From Archivesica marissinica (lineage: Eukaryota > Mollusca > Bivalvia > Venerida > Vesicomyidae): 64,000 nt of DNA. Of this stretch, positions 28,001 to 40,000 are shown piece by piece (within the stretch, counting starts at the first letter, position 1; every line of letters starts with the position of its first letter). The stretch is taken from NCBI GenBank assembly GCA_014843695.1, contig CM026400.1, positions 42,701,983-42,765,982 of the forward strand. Direction: 5' to 3'. Under the pieces are notes generated by a model. It saw only the letters and a program-made list of their open reading frames with translations. It was not told the origin of the DNA and made no database searches. Both the position numbers and the translations under genes were made by a program.

Positions 28001-31000
28001 ATTGCGACCTGGGTTCGATCCTCGGATGGGAAGTATGTGAGATGGTATGGTGGTCGCCAGATCGGACAGGTGGGTTTTCTCCGTGTACTCCGGTTTTCCT
28101 CCCACTCGAATGACCACATTTACGCTTTCATCCGAGCCAACGAAAGTTATTAATATAAGTTGTTAAAGCTTGTTTCGCAATAAATAAAGTTTAATAATAA
28201 ATGATTGCATGCATTACCGTATATACCTGGCCATAAGTCTATCTCGGCCATAAGTCTATCATGGCCATAAGTCTATCTCAGCCATATGCCTATCTCAGCC
28301 AAAGTCTATCTCAGCCATAAGTCTATCTCGGCCATAAGTCTATCTCGGCCATAAGTCTATCTCGGCCATAAGTCTATCACGGCCATAAGTCTATCTCGGC
28401 CATAAGTCTATCACGGCCCTAATTCTATCACGGCCATAAGTCTATCTCGGCCATTGGTCTATCTCGGCCATACATATCTCGGCCATAAGTCTATCTCGGC
28501 CATAAGTCTATCACCGCCATAAGTCTATCTCGGCCATAAGTCCATCTCGGCCATAAGTCTATCTCGAGCATAAGTCTATCTCGGCCATAAGTCTATCACG
28601 GCCATAAGTCTATCACAGCCATAAGTCCCTCTCGGCCATAAGTCTATCGTGGCCATAAGTCTATCTCGGCCATAAGTCTATCTCGAGCATAAGTCTATCT
28701 CAGCCATAAGTATATCACGGCCATAAGTCTATCTCGGCCATAAGTCTATCTCGGCCATAAGTCTATCTCGAGCATAAGTCTATCTCGAGCATAAGTCTAT
28801 CTCGACCATAAGTCTATCTCGAGCATAAATCTATCTCGGCCATAAGTCTATCTCGAGCATAAGTCTATCTCAGCCATAAGTCTATCTCGGCCATAAGTAT
28901 ATCACGGCCATAAGTCTATCTCAGCCATAAGTCTATCTCGACCATAAGTCGAGGGTCAAATCTTGTATTCATAAAGCTGAATTTAAGCTGTATCCTTCCA
29001 TAAATCGAGGGTACTTTGGACGTATGGCATTTGTTGAGGCAATGGGTTTTCTTTATCTCATTTTGTAATGAAACTGAGCTCAATTTGAGATAAATTATAT
29101 GGTAAACTTTATTCCATTAAAAATCATACAAAAATGCACTGATGCACTAATTTAGGAAGATTGTTTATCACCTTTTCAATGGTTTATAATGTAAATAATT
29201 GTCTAAACAAATTGTTACATTAAGTCAAATAAAACAAACAAACAGTCCCGGCAGTGGCAGTTAAAATGAATTAAATATGAGAATAAATATTATATTAGCC
29301 AAAATATTATAGTATGATTGAGCCCATGTTTTATATTGTAGGATTATTACTGTACGTGTTTACCTGGTTACAATAGCAAGGAGTGGTTGTGTGATTGTGT
29401 AGTGTAGTGAAACGAGGCTCCCGACAGGGCCAGTTAAAATGAATTAAATTTGAGAACAAATATTATATTAGCCAAAATATTATAGTATTATTGAGTCTAT
29501 GTTTTATATTGTAGGATTATAACTGTACGTGTTTACCTGGTTATAATAGCAAGGAGTGGTTGTGTGATTGTGTAGTGTAGTGAAATGAGGCTCCCGACAG
29601 GGCCAGTTAAAATGAATTAAATTTGAGAACAAATATTATATTAGCCAAAATATTATAGTATGATTGAGCCCATGTTTTATATTGTAGGATTATTACTGTA
29701 CGTGTTTACCTGGTTATAATAGCAAGGAGTGGTTGTGTGGTTGTGTGATTGTGTAGTGTAGTGAAATGAGGCTCCCGACAGGGCCAGTTAAAATGAATTA
29801 AATTTGAGAACAAATATTATATTAGCCAAAATATTATAGTATGATTGAGCCCATGTTTTATATTGTAGGATTATTACTGTACGTGTTTACCTGGTTACAA
29901 TAGCAAGGAGTGGTTGTGCAGTTGTGTGTGTAGTGAAGTGAGGCTCCCGACAGGGCCAGTTAAAATGAATTAAATTTGAGAACAAATATTATATTAGCCA
30001 AAATATTATAGTATTATTGAGTCTATGTTTTATATTGTAGGATTATAACTGTACGTGTTTACCTGGTTACAATAGCGAGGAGTTTTTGTGTGATTGTGTA
30101 GTGTAGTGAAACGAGGCTCCCAGCAGGGGCAGTTAAATTAAATTTGAGAACAAATATTATATTAGCCAAAATATTATAGTATTATTGAGTCCATGTTTTA
30201 TATTGTAGGATTATAAATTTACGTGTTTACCTGGTTACAATAGCGAGGAGTGGTTGTGTGATTGTGTAGTGTAGTTAACCGAGGCTCCCAGCAGGGGCAG
30301 TTAAATTAAATTTGAGAACAAATATTATATTAACCAAAATATTATAGTATTATTGAGTCCATGTTTTATATTGTAGGCTTATAAATTTATGTGTTTACAT
30401 TGTTACAATAGCAAGGAGTGGTTGTGCAGTTGTGTAGTGTAGTGTAGTGAAACGAGGCTCCCAGCAGGGGCAGGTAAAATAAATTAAATTTGAAAACAAA
30501 TATTATATTAGCCAAGATATTATAGTATGATTGAGCCCATGTTTTATATTGTAGGATTATAACTGTACGTGTTTACCTTGTTGCAATAGGAAGGAGTGGT
30601 TGTGCGGTTGTGTAGTATAGTGAAATGAGGCTCCCGACAGGGGCAGTTTGTGCTGTTGTGTAGTGTAGTGAAATGAGGCTCCCGGCAGGGGCAGTTAAAA
30701 TAAATGAAATTTGAGAACAAATATTATATTAGCCAACATATTATAGTATTATATATATGTTTTATATCGCAGGATTATAACTGTACGTGTTTACCCGGTT
30801 ACAATGGCAAGGAGTGTCAGAATGACATAGATGAATGTGCATCCACACCGTGTCACTATGACAGCGGATGTTTACAGAAGTCAAATGAAACCTTGTATGA
30901 CTTGAACTACCCAGGATTTGAGAACACAACGTTTTCATTTACCAGTGCTTCAGGATATATCTGTGAATGTGTGCCTGGATCTATAGGTAGCTATAGTCAT

Positions 31001-34000
31001 AATGATTATAATTACGACTATTTTTAACTCTGCATGCTGGGTAAAGAAGCTAAGGCTATAAATAGTTCAAATAATTGTAGCAGACGACAATTCATTAATG
31101 TATTTTTCTAATATCCGACTGAAAACTCGGAGAATATGACTCAATTCTAACGAAATTACATGACATATTTCAATGTCGCCATGTGTTGTACCTGCGACTC
31201 AATTCTAGTGAAATTACATGACATATTTCAATGTCGCCATGTGTTGTACCTGCGACTCAATTCTAGCGAAATTACATGACATATTTCAATGTCGCCATGT
31301 GTTGTACCTGCGACTCAATTCTAGCGAAATTACATGACATATTTCAATGTCGCCATGTGTTGTACCTGCGACTCAATTCTAGTGAAATTACATGACATAT
31401 TTCAATGTCGCCATGTGTTGTACCTGCGACTCAATTCTAGTGAAATTACATGACATATTTCAATGTCGCCATGTGTTGTACCTGCGACTCAATTCTAGCG
31501 AAATTACATGACATATTTCAATGTCGCCATGTGTTGTACCTAGGTTGTTGGTGCGACGTTTAACCCCCAAAACAAACAAACATATGCAGGGCTCAAGCTA
31601 GACCCAAATATTTTGGAGAAGTGAGAAAGCGCGCACTTGCGTCATCTAATGGTATTATTTAATAAATTTCAACATACCAGTAATACATTTTATTTCGAAT
31701 GAGTAGATTTTCCTTTCCAACACTGACAATGTAGTGCAATTTCGTGTCGAAATGCTCGCCCTGTCGCTTCCAAGAATCATGGCAGAGTGTTGTTCATTCA
31801 TTCTGTATATCTCTTTTTTCCTTCTCTATGTTCATATACTTTTTGTTTCCCATCTTCTAATTGTTGTTTCTCTTTCATTTAATTTTCAAAACCTGTCATG
31901 TTCTGTACTCTTAAGTACATAAATATTATGAATTAAGTTTAGTAATGTTATATGTAAGTACATATATGTTATCATTCTAAAACATTGATTTATGAAATTG
32001 TAAACTATACTCAGAGAAATAAGTTTAGCAAGTTTTTCAGGGTACCGATAGGTTTATATGTACAGTGGTATATATACATGTAATGTGTTAATTATGACCA
32101 TCTGACCCTACACAATAGATCCCCAGTACAAGTTTCCGCATCAGTGGTTTTGCTACGTCAAAACGGCTAATTATTGTTAAACCATGGAGAGCACGTGCAG
32201 CACGAAATCTTACCTATGTGGAATCTTAAGACCAACACAATCTTGTCATTCGTATACCATAACCAAATTAAACGCTTTAAAATTTGGAAATTATTCAATG
32301 GGGCGTGCTCCAGGAATGACGTTAGGTCGACGTCAAATGGCTATTGGCATGTTAAATGCTGGTGTGACGGCAAGGGAGGTTGCACGACAATTTAACGTTC
32401 ATGAATCGACTATTAGTCGTCTAAGCACTAGATATCAACGAACAGGGGATGTAAAAGATATGCCACGTTCGGGCCGACCAAGAAAAACGACGTTGGCGGA
32501 AGACCGTTATATTGTTGTGACGTCAAGACGAAATAGGTTTATGTCTAGTCGCAGGTTAGCTGATCATGTCAGGAATGCAACCGGCACAAGAGTTTGTAAC
32601 AGGACCGTCCGCAATAGACATCGCGCTGCCAGACTTCATGCACGCCGGCCTCACGTTGGGATACCGTTAACGCAACGTCATCGACAGGATCGGGTCACTT
32701 GGGCAAGACTTCATCATAGATGGAACCGTGCTCAGTGGAATGACGTTCTTTTTACGGACGAATCAAGATTTAACCTTTCCTTTGCTGATGGAAGGTTACG
32801 TGTATGGAGACGAACGGGTGAACGATTTGATCCGCAAAACGTCATTCAACATGATCGTTATGGTGGGGGCAGTGTGATGGTATGGGCGGGAATTTGTCAC
32901 CGTGGTAAAACTAAACTTGTTACAGTTGCTGGGAACCTTACAGCAGTGCGATATTGCAACGAGATAGTGGTGCCAGTGGTTGTACCTTTTTTACTACGAC
33001 ATGCACAACATTTTCAACAGGATAACGCCCGCCCACACACTGCCAGGCACACCCAGGATGTTCTCAGGCGTAACAATATCGCCGTTCTTCCCTGGCCGTC
33101 CAAATCGCCAGACCTTTCGCCCATTGAACACATGTGGGACCACCTAGGACGTAAGATAAGAGCACGTAATGACGTCATAGACGTACGTGACCTTGAGCGA
33201 GCGTTGCATGAAGAATGGCGCCGAATCCCTCTACAAGTTGTAAGGAAGCTTATCAACAGCATGAGACAACGATGTGCGTCTGTACTTGCTGTTAACGGAG
33301 GACATACTCGATATTGACACATTTGTGACTTTTCTCTTTGAACTCTACCATTTTCAGTGTGACGGATTACAGAGGAAATAAAGTATTTTTTCAATGAAAT
33401 TGTTGAATTTAAATTAGAATTAAATGATTGAAGATCTAAGAACTTGAGATTTTGTTCAATTTAGTATAAATTTAACTAATTTTAGCATTTTATACCAACT
33501 TGCTAAACTTATTTCCTTCAGTATATTATGCCATGAAATGTTTGTGTATATTATTTAGAAAGGAGAGGACAATCATAAGCTATACAGCTTTCTGTCCAAT
33601 TCCTTATATCAGTTGTTGTAAATAATCATGTATTGACAGAAAATAAATGTGTTTAAACTAACATACCGGTAATATGGTTAAAAAACACAATATGAGCATT
33701 AAATACAATATTTGAATAGAAGGAGTACTTTACCATGTCCAATCCTACTGGACAATATCTTGTCTGAAAATTGTAAACAAAATCTTTATGGAGAAGTGGT
33801 GCCCCCATGTGGCGACGTCAGAATCCCAAGGGCAACTACTCTGCCCATGTCACCCTCTAGAATGAGCCCTGCAATGATATAATTTTATCTTGTTTTCAGG
33901 CTTAGTTTTGAAAGCATCATATCATTATAGCCGATAATTGTTTGATTAAATATGAAATATAAATGGATTACAACAGCATGTATTTTATACGCCATGAAAG

Positions 34001-37000
34001 TTAAACCGACACTACATCAGAGAAAATGCAAATTTCTACATAATGTATTTTCATATTATATCATATAATTTTCTCCCAAATATTTCCCTCAAAAACTGAG
34101 TATTTCAACTAATAAACAAACGTCGTATACGCGGTTTGTTGACATAACAAAATAATGTAAATATGGTCGATATTCATGCGTAATAAAACTTGTGTATCCT
34201 GAATAACATGATTTATGGTACAGATTTAGTTATATATCACATTTTTGCCTATGCATATTTATTTGTAGACTAATCTTAGTTAAATTATCTCTAAACGACA
34301 TTATTTCACGTTTAGTATTGACTCCGATGACAAACAAACGGCAATTCAGGAGCGTGGATGACCGTTATATGATATTCTACTTTCAATTTTGAAAGTTTAT
34401 AGACCACAAAAAACACTGTCTATTGATTCAATGTTAGTGTTCGAATGTATTTGGAAGAATTTTTTGTAGCAATGCATCTATACATGAAAAAATGCGTTGT
34501 ATTTGCTTTTTGCGATGTAATGTCGCTTTAAATATAAATGAGCAATTAAATTTCGTAAATTGAAAATTTGTCGTCTTTTTACAGGAGTGAATTGTGAGAT
34601 AAACATAGACGACTGTCAGCACGACAACTGTAACAACGGCTCATGCTTTGATCTACTAAATAAGTACCGATGTGACTGTTTCCCTGGTTACGAGGGTGAA
34701 TACTGTGATACAGAGATAAATGAATGTACGAGATATACACCGTGCCTGCATGGTTCGACTTGCACAGATAAAATAGCCGACTACGACTGTGAATGCCCAC
34801 CGTTGTATAATAATAGACCCTACGCTGGCAAGAATTGTACGTTCGAATTAACATCTTGTCAGAGCCACGAATGTCACAATGAAGCCGTTTGTCAGCCATA
34901 TTTAATCAACGAAACCACTTCCAATCAGGATTACGAGTGTATATGTACGGAAGGATTTACAGAACATTACTGCAATATCTCGACGACAATGTCGTTCGAT
35001 ACAGGATCTTATGTGGAGATAACTCTCAATGTATCTGAACATGTTGCATTATCGTTCCGGTTCCGAACGACTTTACAGGACGCCATTTTGTTTGCTTGGA
35101 TTGGACAATATGATTCCATCACCAGACTCTTCACAACTGTGGAATTAAACGAGGGAAATCTCTATATAGGGTACCATGCGAACGCTACTGAAGGATTAAC
35201 AAATGTCTCCATTTCAAATAAGAAATTCAACGACGGTGAATGGCATAACGTCGTATTAACAAAAACAGATGTTAGTGTGTCTATGACGCTATCAAGTATT
35301 GAGTGTATGGCATCCGTGTCGGACTGTCTCCTAGTCGCTATGTATGATCCAGCCATTCAGGCGACAAAGGAAGGTTATTTTGGAAGTCTTCTTACGGCCA
35401 GTCTGGTTCAGCAGACTGTGTCGAGTACTGAGTATGTAGGTTGCATGGAGGATATTACTGTGTGGGGTACCAGACTGAGTGTCGATATGCATACAGTGGA
35501 TCACAGCTTCCATGATTTATCAACGGGGTGTCCGAGGTCGAAGCAGTGTTTTCATGACACCTGTAACTCCAACGGAGACTGTGTGGACCTGTGGAATAAA
35601 CACAGATGTGACTGTGACAGGCCCCACCTCGGCGACACGTGTGAAACAGGTATGGCGGAAATAGCGTTCTTGCTTTCCATATTTAGTTTAAAATAAAGAT
35701 AGTCAAGTATAAATATTATTATCTTTCTATATTTGTAAGCGCAATCTGACGTTAAACCTTATCCTGCTGAATAAATTGGACGGAATCTGATCAGGATCTA
35801 TGTTGTTTGCTATTCAAACAAGTGTTTTAGCTCCACTATCCGAATAACAACAGCATAGAGCCTGATCAGACTGAGCATTCTGTACGTTCTGTGCCGTCTC
35901 ATCTGGCTCTATGCTGCAGGGTTTCCTCTGGGTCAATTTTAGTTTGCGCCAGCAAATTCACCAATCAGAAAAAGTTTGCTCCAATGTTGGAGCCAGCAGT
36001 CTATAGTGCCATATTCAATCGGACATCTGGTATGTGCTGATGTTAAACAAGTTGTCAACTTGTGTGCATGTACTACTGTTAATTACTTGTACTTCTGGTG
36101 TAGTTGTCTACATGCACTTATGAATAAATAAATACTGTGTAACTTATTACCTACCAATCATAAAAAATCATGTTTGGGAAATTGGAAAGTGCACTAAGAC
36201 TAACTATGCATTTTATTGCACCCACTACATTCTAAATTCGCGTTTTGATACAGTTTTACGTTTGTAGGGACTATTAGTCATATCACTAAACTGAAGGTGT
36301 TTCAGTACTTTCATGGTTGGAAATTGTCCGGGCCGAATAATATTCTGGGGTTTCAGGATTAGCAGAATTATTCTGCTTGGAAACTAAACCTATTTCAGTA
36401 GTGGGCATTTCCCAACATATGACGTACTTACTTATCTGTATCATCTAAACGCTTTTCGTTGTACATAATTGTAACGAGTAAAAGCGTCTCGTCAATGAAC
36501 AAGTACTCGGTGATCTTGTACATTTTATCCCTGCAGAAAGGTCCATATAATCTGCTGTCAAAATATTGTTGCATCACAGAAAACGCATTCAATGATTCTC
36601 ATTGCGTCTCTGGCTATTTCATTGCATCAAAACCGCAAGAAACGCAGTGAGAAAACACTGCATTATCGAATTCTGATGTACAGAAATATCTGTGCTAATC
36701 AGTTGTAGGATTACAGACCGCCATTTAATCCAATTATCCGTAATTGAAATATCACCAACTTCTCAACACCTCATGCAATCAAGTGCCAAACAGCTGATTT
36801 CCAATAAACAAACGCTTGTCATCATCGCACGCGTGACCGCACACGCAACCTTCATTTTCATGGATTATCGGCCGATTATGTTTCTTGAACAAAGTTATTT
36901 TGCTGATATTTATGGCATGCGCCAAGGATTTTCGCCAACTGAAGATTTTTGGAGCCAGATTTAATTTATATGCGCATTTGGCGACAAATGCGACCGACAG

Positions 37001-40000
37001 CGGGAACCCTGTGCTGCTTGCAAAACCGTCTTTAGTCGTGATTGGCAGGTTAATGGTTTGCTAAGCATACTTGTATAAACAATTCAAAACTATTTTTTAA
37101 TAAAAGGTTGTCGATCAAATAAATTAGTTTGTGGGTTTGTTACTGACCATCCACAGAGTTATGATGGGTTAGTAAAATCTATAGGGGATTCGGCTAATTC
37201 CTCATCCTCCCCCATAGATATTACTGACCCCACAGTAGCATACCCATCAGGGCTCATTCCATGTCAGAATTTTTGGGAGAAGTGAGAAAGCGCGCGATCG
37301 CGTCCTTAAATTGTGATATTTGATAAATTTAAATAAAATATGGTTAAAATGCACAGTATAGAATTACAGATAGATATGTAGTCCAGTGGTAACAAGCTGC
37401 ACTGGTAATCCAGGGATCGCAGGTTCGATCCCCCGTCTGACCCTAATAAAAGTCTTTCAGATGGGACGTTAACCGAGGTCTCGTGTCGGTGCTTTACACC
37501 GTGCACGTAAAAGAACCAGAGGAGATTCTGGAATGGGTCTCTGTCGTATCATGCACTATCCTCCAAAATCTAAAATAACTAATCTCTTCAGGAGGCGTCG
37601 TTCATATGGGCAACCGGTAGCAACGATAAATAAAAGTAAAAAAAATAAAATAGTATAGAATTATTGGGAGAAGTGAGAAAGCGCGCGATCGCGTCCTTAA
37701 ATTGTGTTATTTGATAAATTAAAATAAAATATGGTTAAAATGCACAGTATGACCATTAAATAGAAGGAGTATTATATAGCGGGCCAGTGTATCTTATTGG
37801 ACAACATTTTGTATGAAAATTGTTAAAAATATCAAAACATTTTTGTTAGGGAGAAATCGGGCTCCCAGGGGACGAAGTCAGGGTCCCTAGGGCGAATCGC
37901 CCAAATCGCCCTCTAGAATGAGCCCTCCTCATTTACTAATAATATACTTCTTTTTCCAGCTTACATAGCAGCGACATTTGCCCACAACAATATTGACAGT
38001 AGCACCGCAGAATTCAACCTGGACTCGATCATGAATTTGCTCCAGCGCCAGTTTGATTTATCCTTCTTTGTCAGAACCAGGAAAGACGACTCACTCATTC
38101 TCTTCTTCGGAAATACAGACACATACGTCACGTTGGAGCTAGAAGGCGGATATTTTAAAGTCAGGCTGAAATTCTGTGCTAGCGTAGAAAGTGATTTCAT
38201 AACGATGAATAATATGTACAGTGACGGTGAGCAACATCTTGTACGATATTATAGAAACGGAGGAAATTTCATGTTTTATGTGAATAATAATTTGGAATAT
38301 TCCAATGACACGATACTGAGTAACTGTAATTTTAATGCCGATCTTATTTACTTTGGTGGTAAAACGCCACCAGCATCAAGTTTTGTGACAGTTTCGCCGT
38401 ATAAGGGAACTATACAGGATATACAACTCCAAGATTTCTCACTGCAATTCTATCCGCTCTCCGACACGAGCCTATCGGACCTTCCACTCATCAATATGAC
38501 GTCGGTTAACTTTGGATTAACGCAAGGCGAAGTGTCGGATCCAGTCTGTGATATGATCACTCCATGCGAGAATAACTCCACATGTGTTAATGTCTTCTTT
38601 AATAATTACAGGTAAGAATTAGTTTTAACAGTTATCTCCCTTGTTATTTTGCATGTTATTGGGTGGGGTACATTGTCTACATCTAAAGGTTGATGTGTAA
38701 ATGAGTAATTGGCCTCTTCTCTTGTGAAGAAAAACGGTTAGACTATATATGGATTATTGAATATGTAGTACAGTGTGCCTATTGCTTATCAGCAGTATGG
38801 AGATACAATGGGTATGTAGTACAGTGTGCCTATTGCTTATCAGCATTGTGGAGATACAATGGGTATGTAGTACAGTGTGCCTATTGCTTATCAGCATTAT
38901 GGAGATACAATGGGTATGTAGTACAGTGTGCCTATTGCTTATCAGCATTATGGAGATACATTGAGTATGTTGTACAGTGTGCCTATTGCTTATCAGCAGT
39001 ATGGAGATACATTGAGTATGTAGTACAGTGTGCCTATTGCTTATCAGCATTATGGAGATACAATGGGTATGTAGTACAGTGTGCCTATTGCTTATCAGCA
39101 TTATGGAGATACAATGGGTATGTAGTACAGTGTGCCTATTGCTTATCAGCAGTATGGAGATATAATGGGTATGTAGTACAGTGTGCCTATTGCTTATCAG
39201 CATTATGGAGATACAATGGGTATGTAGTACAGTGTGCCTATTGCTTATCAGCATTATGGAGATACAATGGGTATGTAGTACAGTGTGCCTATTGCTTATC
39301 AGCATTATGGAGATACAATGGGTATGTAGTACAGTGTGCCTATTGCTTATCAGCATTATGGAGATACAATGGGTATGTAGTACAGTATGCCTATTGCTTA
39401 TCAGCAGTATGGAGATACAATGGGTATGTAGTACAGTGTGCCTATTGCTTATCAGCATTATGAGATACAATGGGTATGTTGTACTGTGTGCCTATTGCTT
39501 ATCAGCAGTATGGAGATACATTGAGTATGTAGTACAGTGTGCCTATTGCTTTGGGTATGTTGTACAGTGTGCCTATTGCTTATCAGCATTATGGAGATAC
39601 AATGAGTATGTAGTACAGTGTGCCTATTGCTTATCAGCATTATGGAGATGCAATGAGTAATTATCTTCCGTTGTGGAGTAAAGGGTTAGATATTTTCTAG
39701 GGTTTATTCACGATTGGAAAAAAAGGGCAGGGTGGGTCTGAAAAGAGGTAGGGTGTTTTTTGAACCACGGTGAGCTGCGGAGAGGGTATTTTGGAGTTAA
39801 TCTCTAGAACATTTTGCTGACTTATGGTGATTGATCAAAGAGGCAGTAAGGCAGTCTGACAGTGCATATTGGTGAAAAGGGCGGACGAGTTCAAAGTTAT
39901 ATATGTCTGCTCGCCCGAAGGCACTCGCTCGTTGAGGCTTATTTAAAAACAAAATTTGTTAAAAATGAAAAAAAGGGCGTGGCTAAATGGCAAAAGGGCG

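Larger units (their letters stand above)
31686..33659. mobile_element. Probable LINE 3-prime fragment inserted in MITE A, itself hit by Tc1
   Basis: Without the Tc1 element the insertion is about 460 bp: pyrimidine-rich left part (TATCTCTTTTTTCCTTCTC, TTCTAATTGTTGTTTCTC) and a right end with AAAATAAATGTG. The 15-bp target duplication fits target-primed reverse transcription by a non-LTR element. No reverse-transcriptase coding remains, so the class is inferred. Confidence 0.5.
31587..33871 (-). mobile_element. MITE A split by a later insertion
   Basis: The left part 31587-31685 (CAGGGCTCAAGCTAG, GAGAAGTGAGAAAGCGCGC) and right part 33675-33871 (ending CTCTAGAATGAGCCCTG) add up to 296 bp, the normal family A length. 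The break carries a 15-bp direct repeat, AACATACCAGTAATA at 31671-31685 and AACATACCGGTAATA at 33660-33674. Confidence 0.82.

Noticed and set aside
31734..31922. A 62-codon hydrophobic frame
   Set aside because: It lies in the T-rich part of the probable LINE fragment and has no start context or homology.
32184..32297. N-terminal extension of the Tc1 transposase from the earlier ATG
   Set aside because: The 38 added residues do not resemble the family, whose proteins are about 340 residues and begin at the helix-turn-helix.
36692..36964. A 90-codon frame inside MITE B
   Set aside because: No domain recognised and bounded by MITE sequence; chance frame.
38754..39663. Long frames on both strands over the 51-bp array
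   Set aside because: Unit length divisible by three; array artefact.
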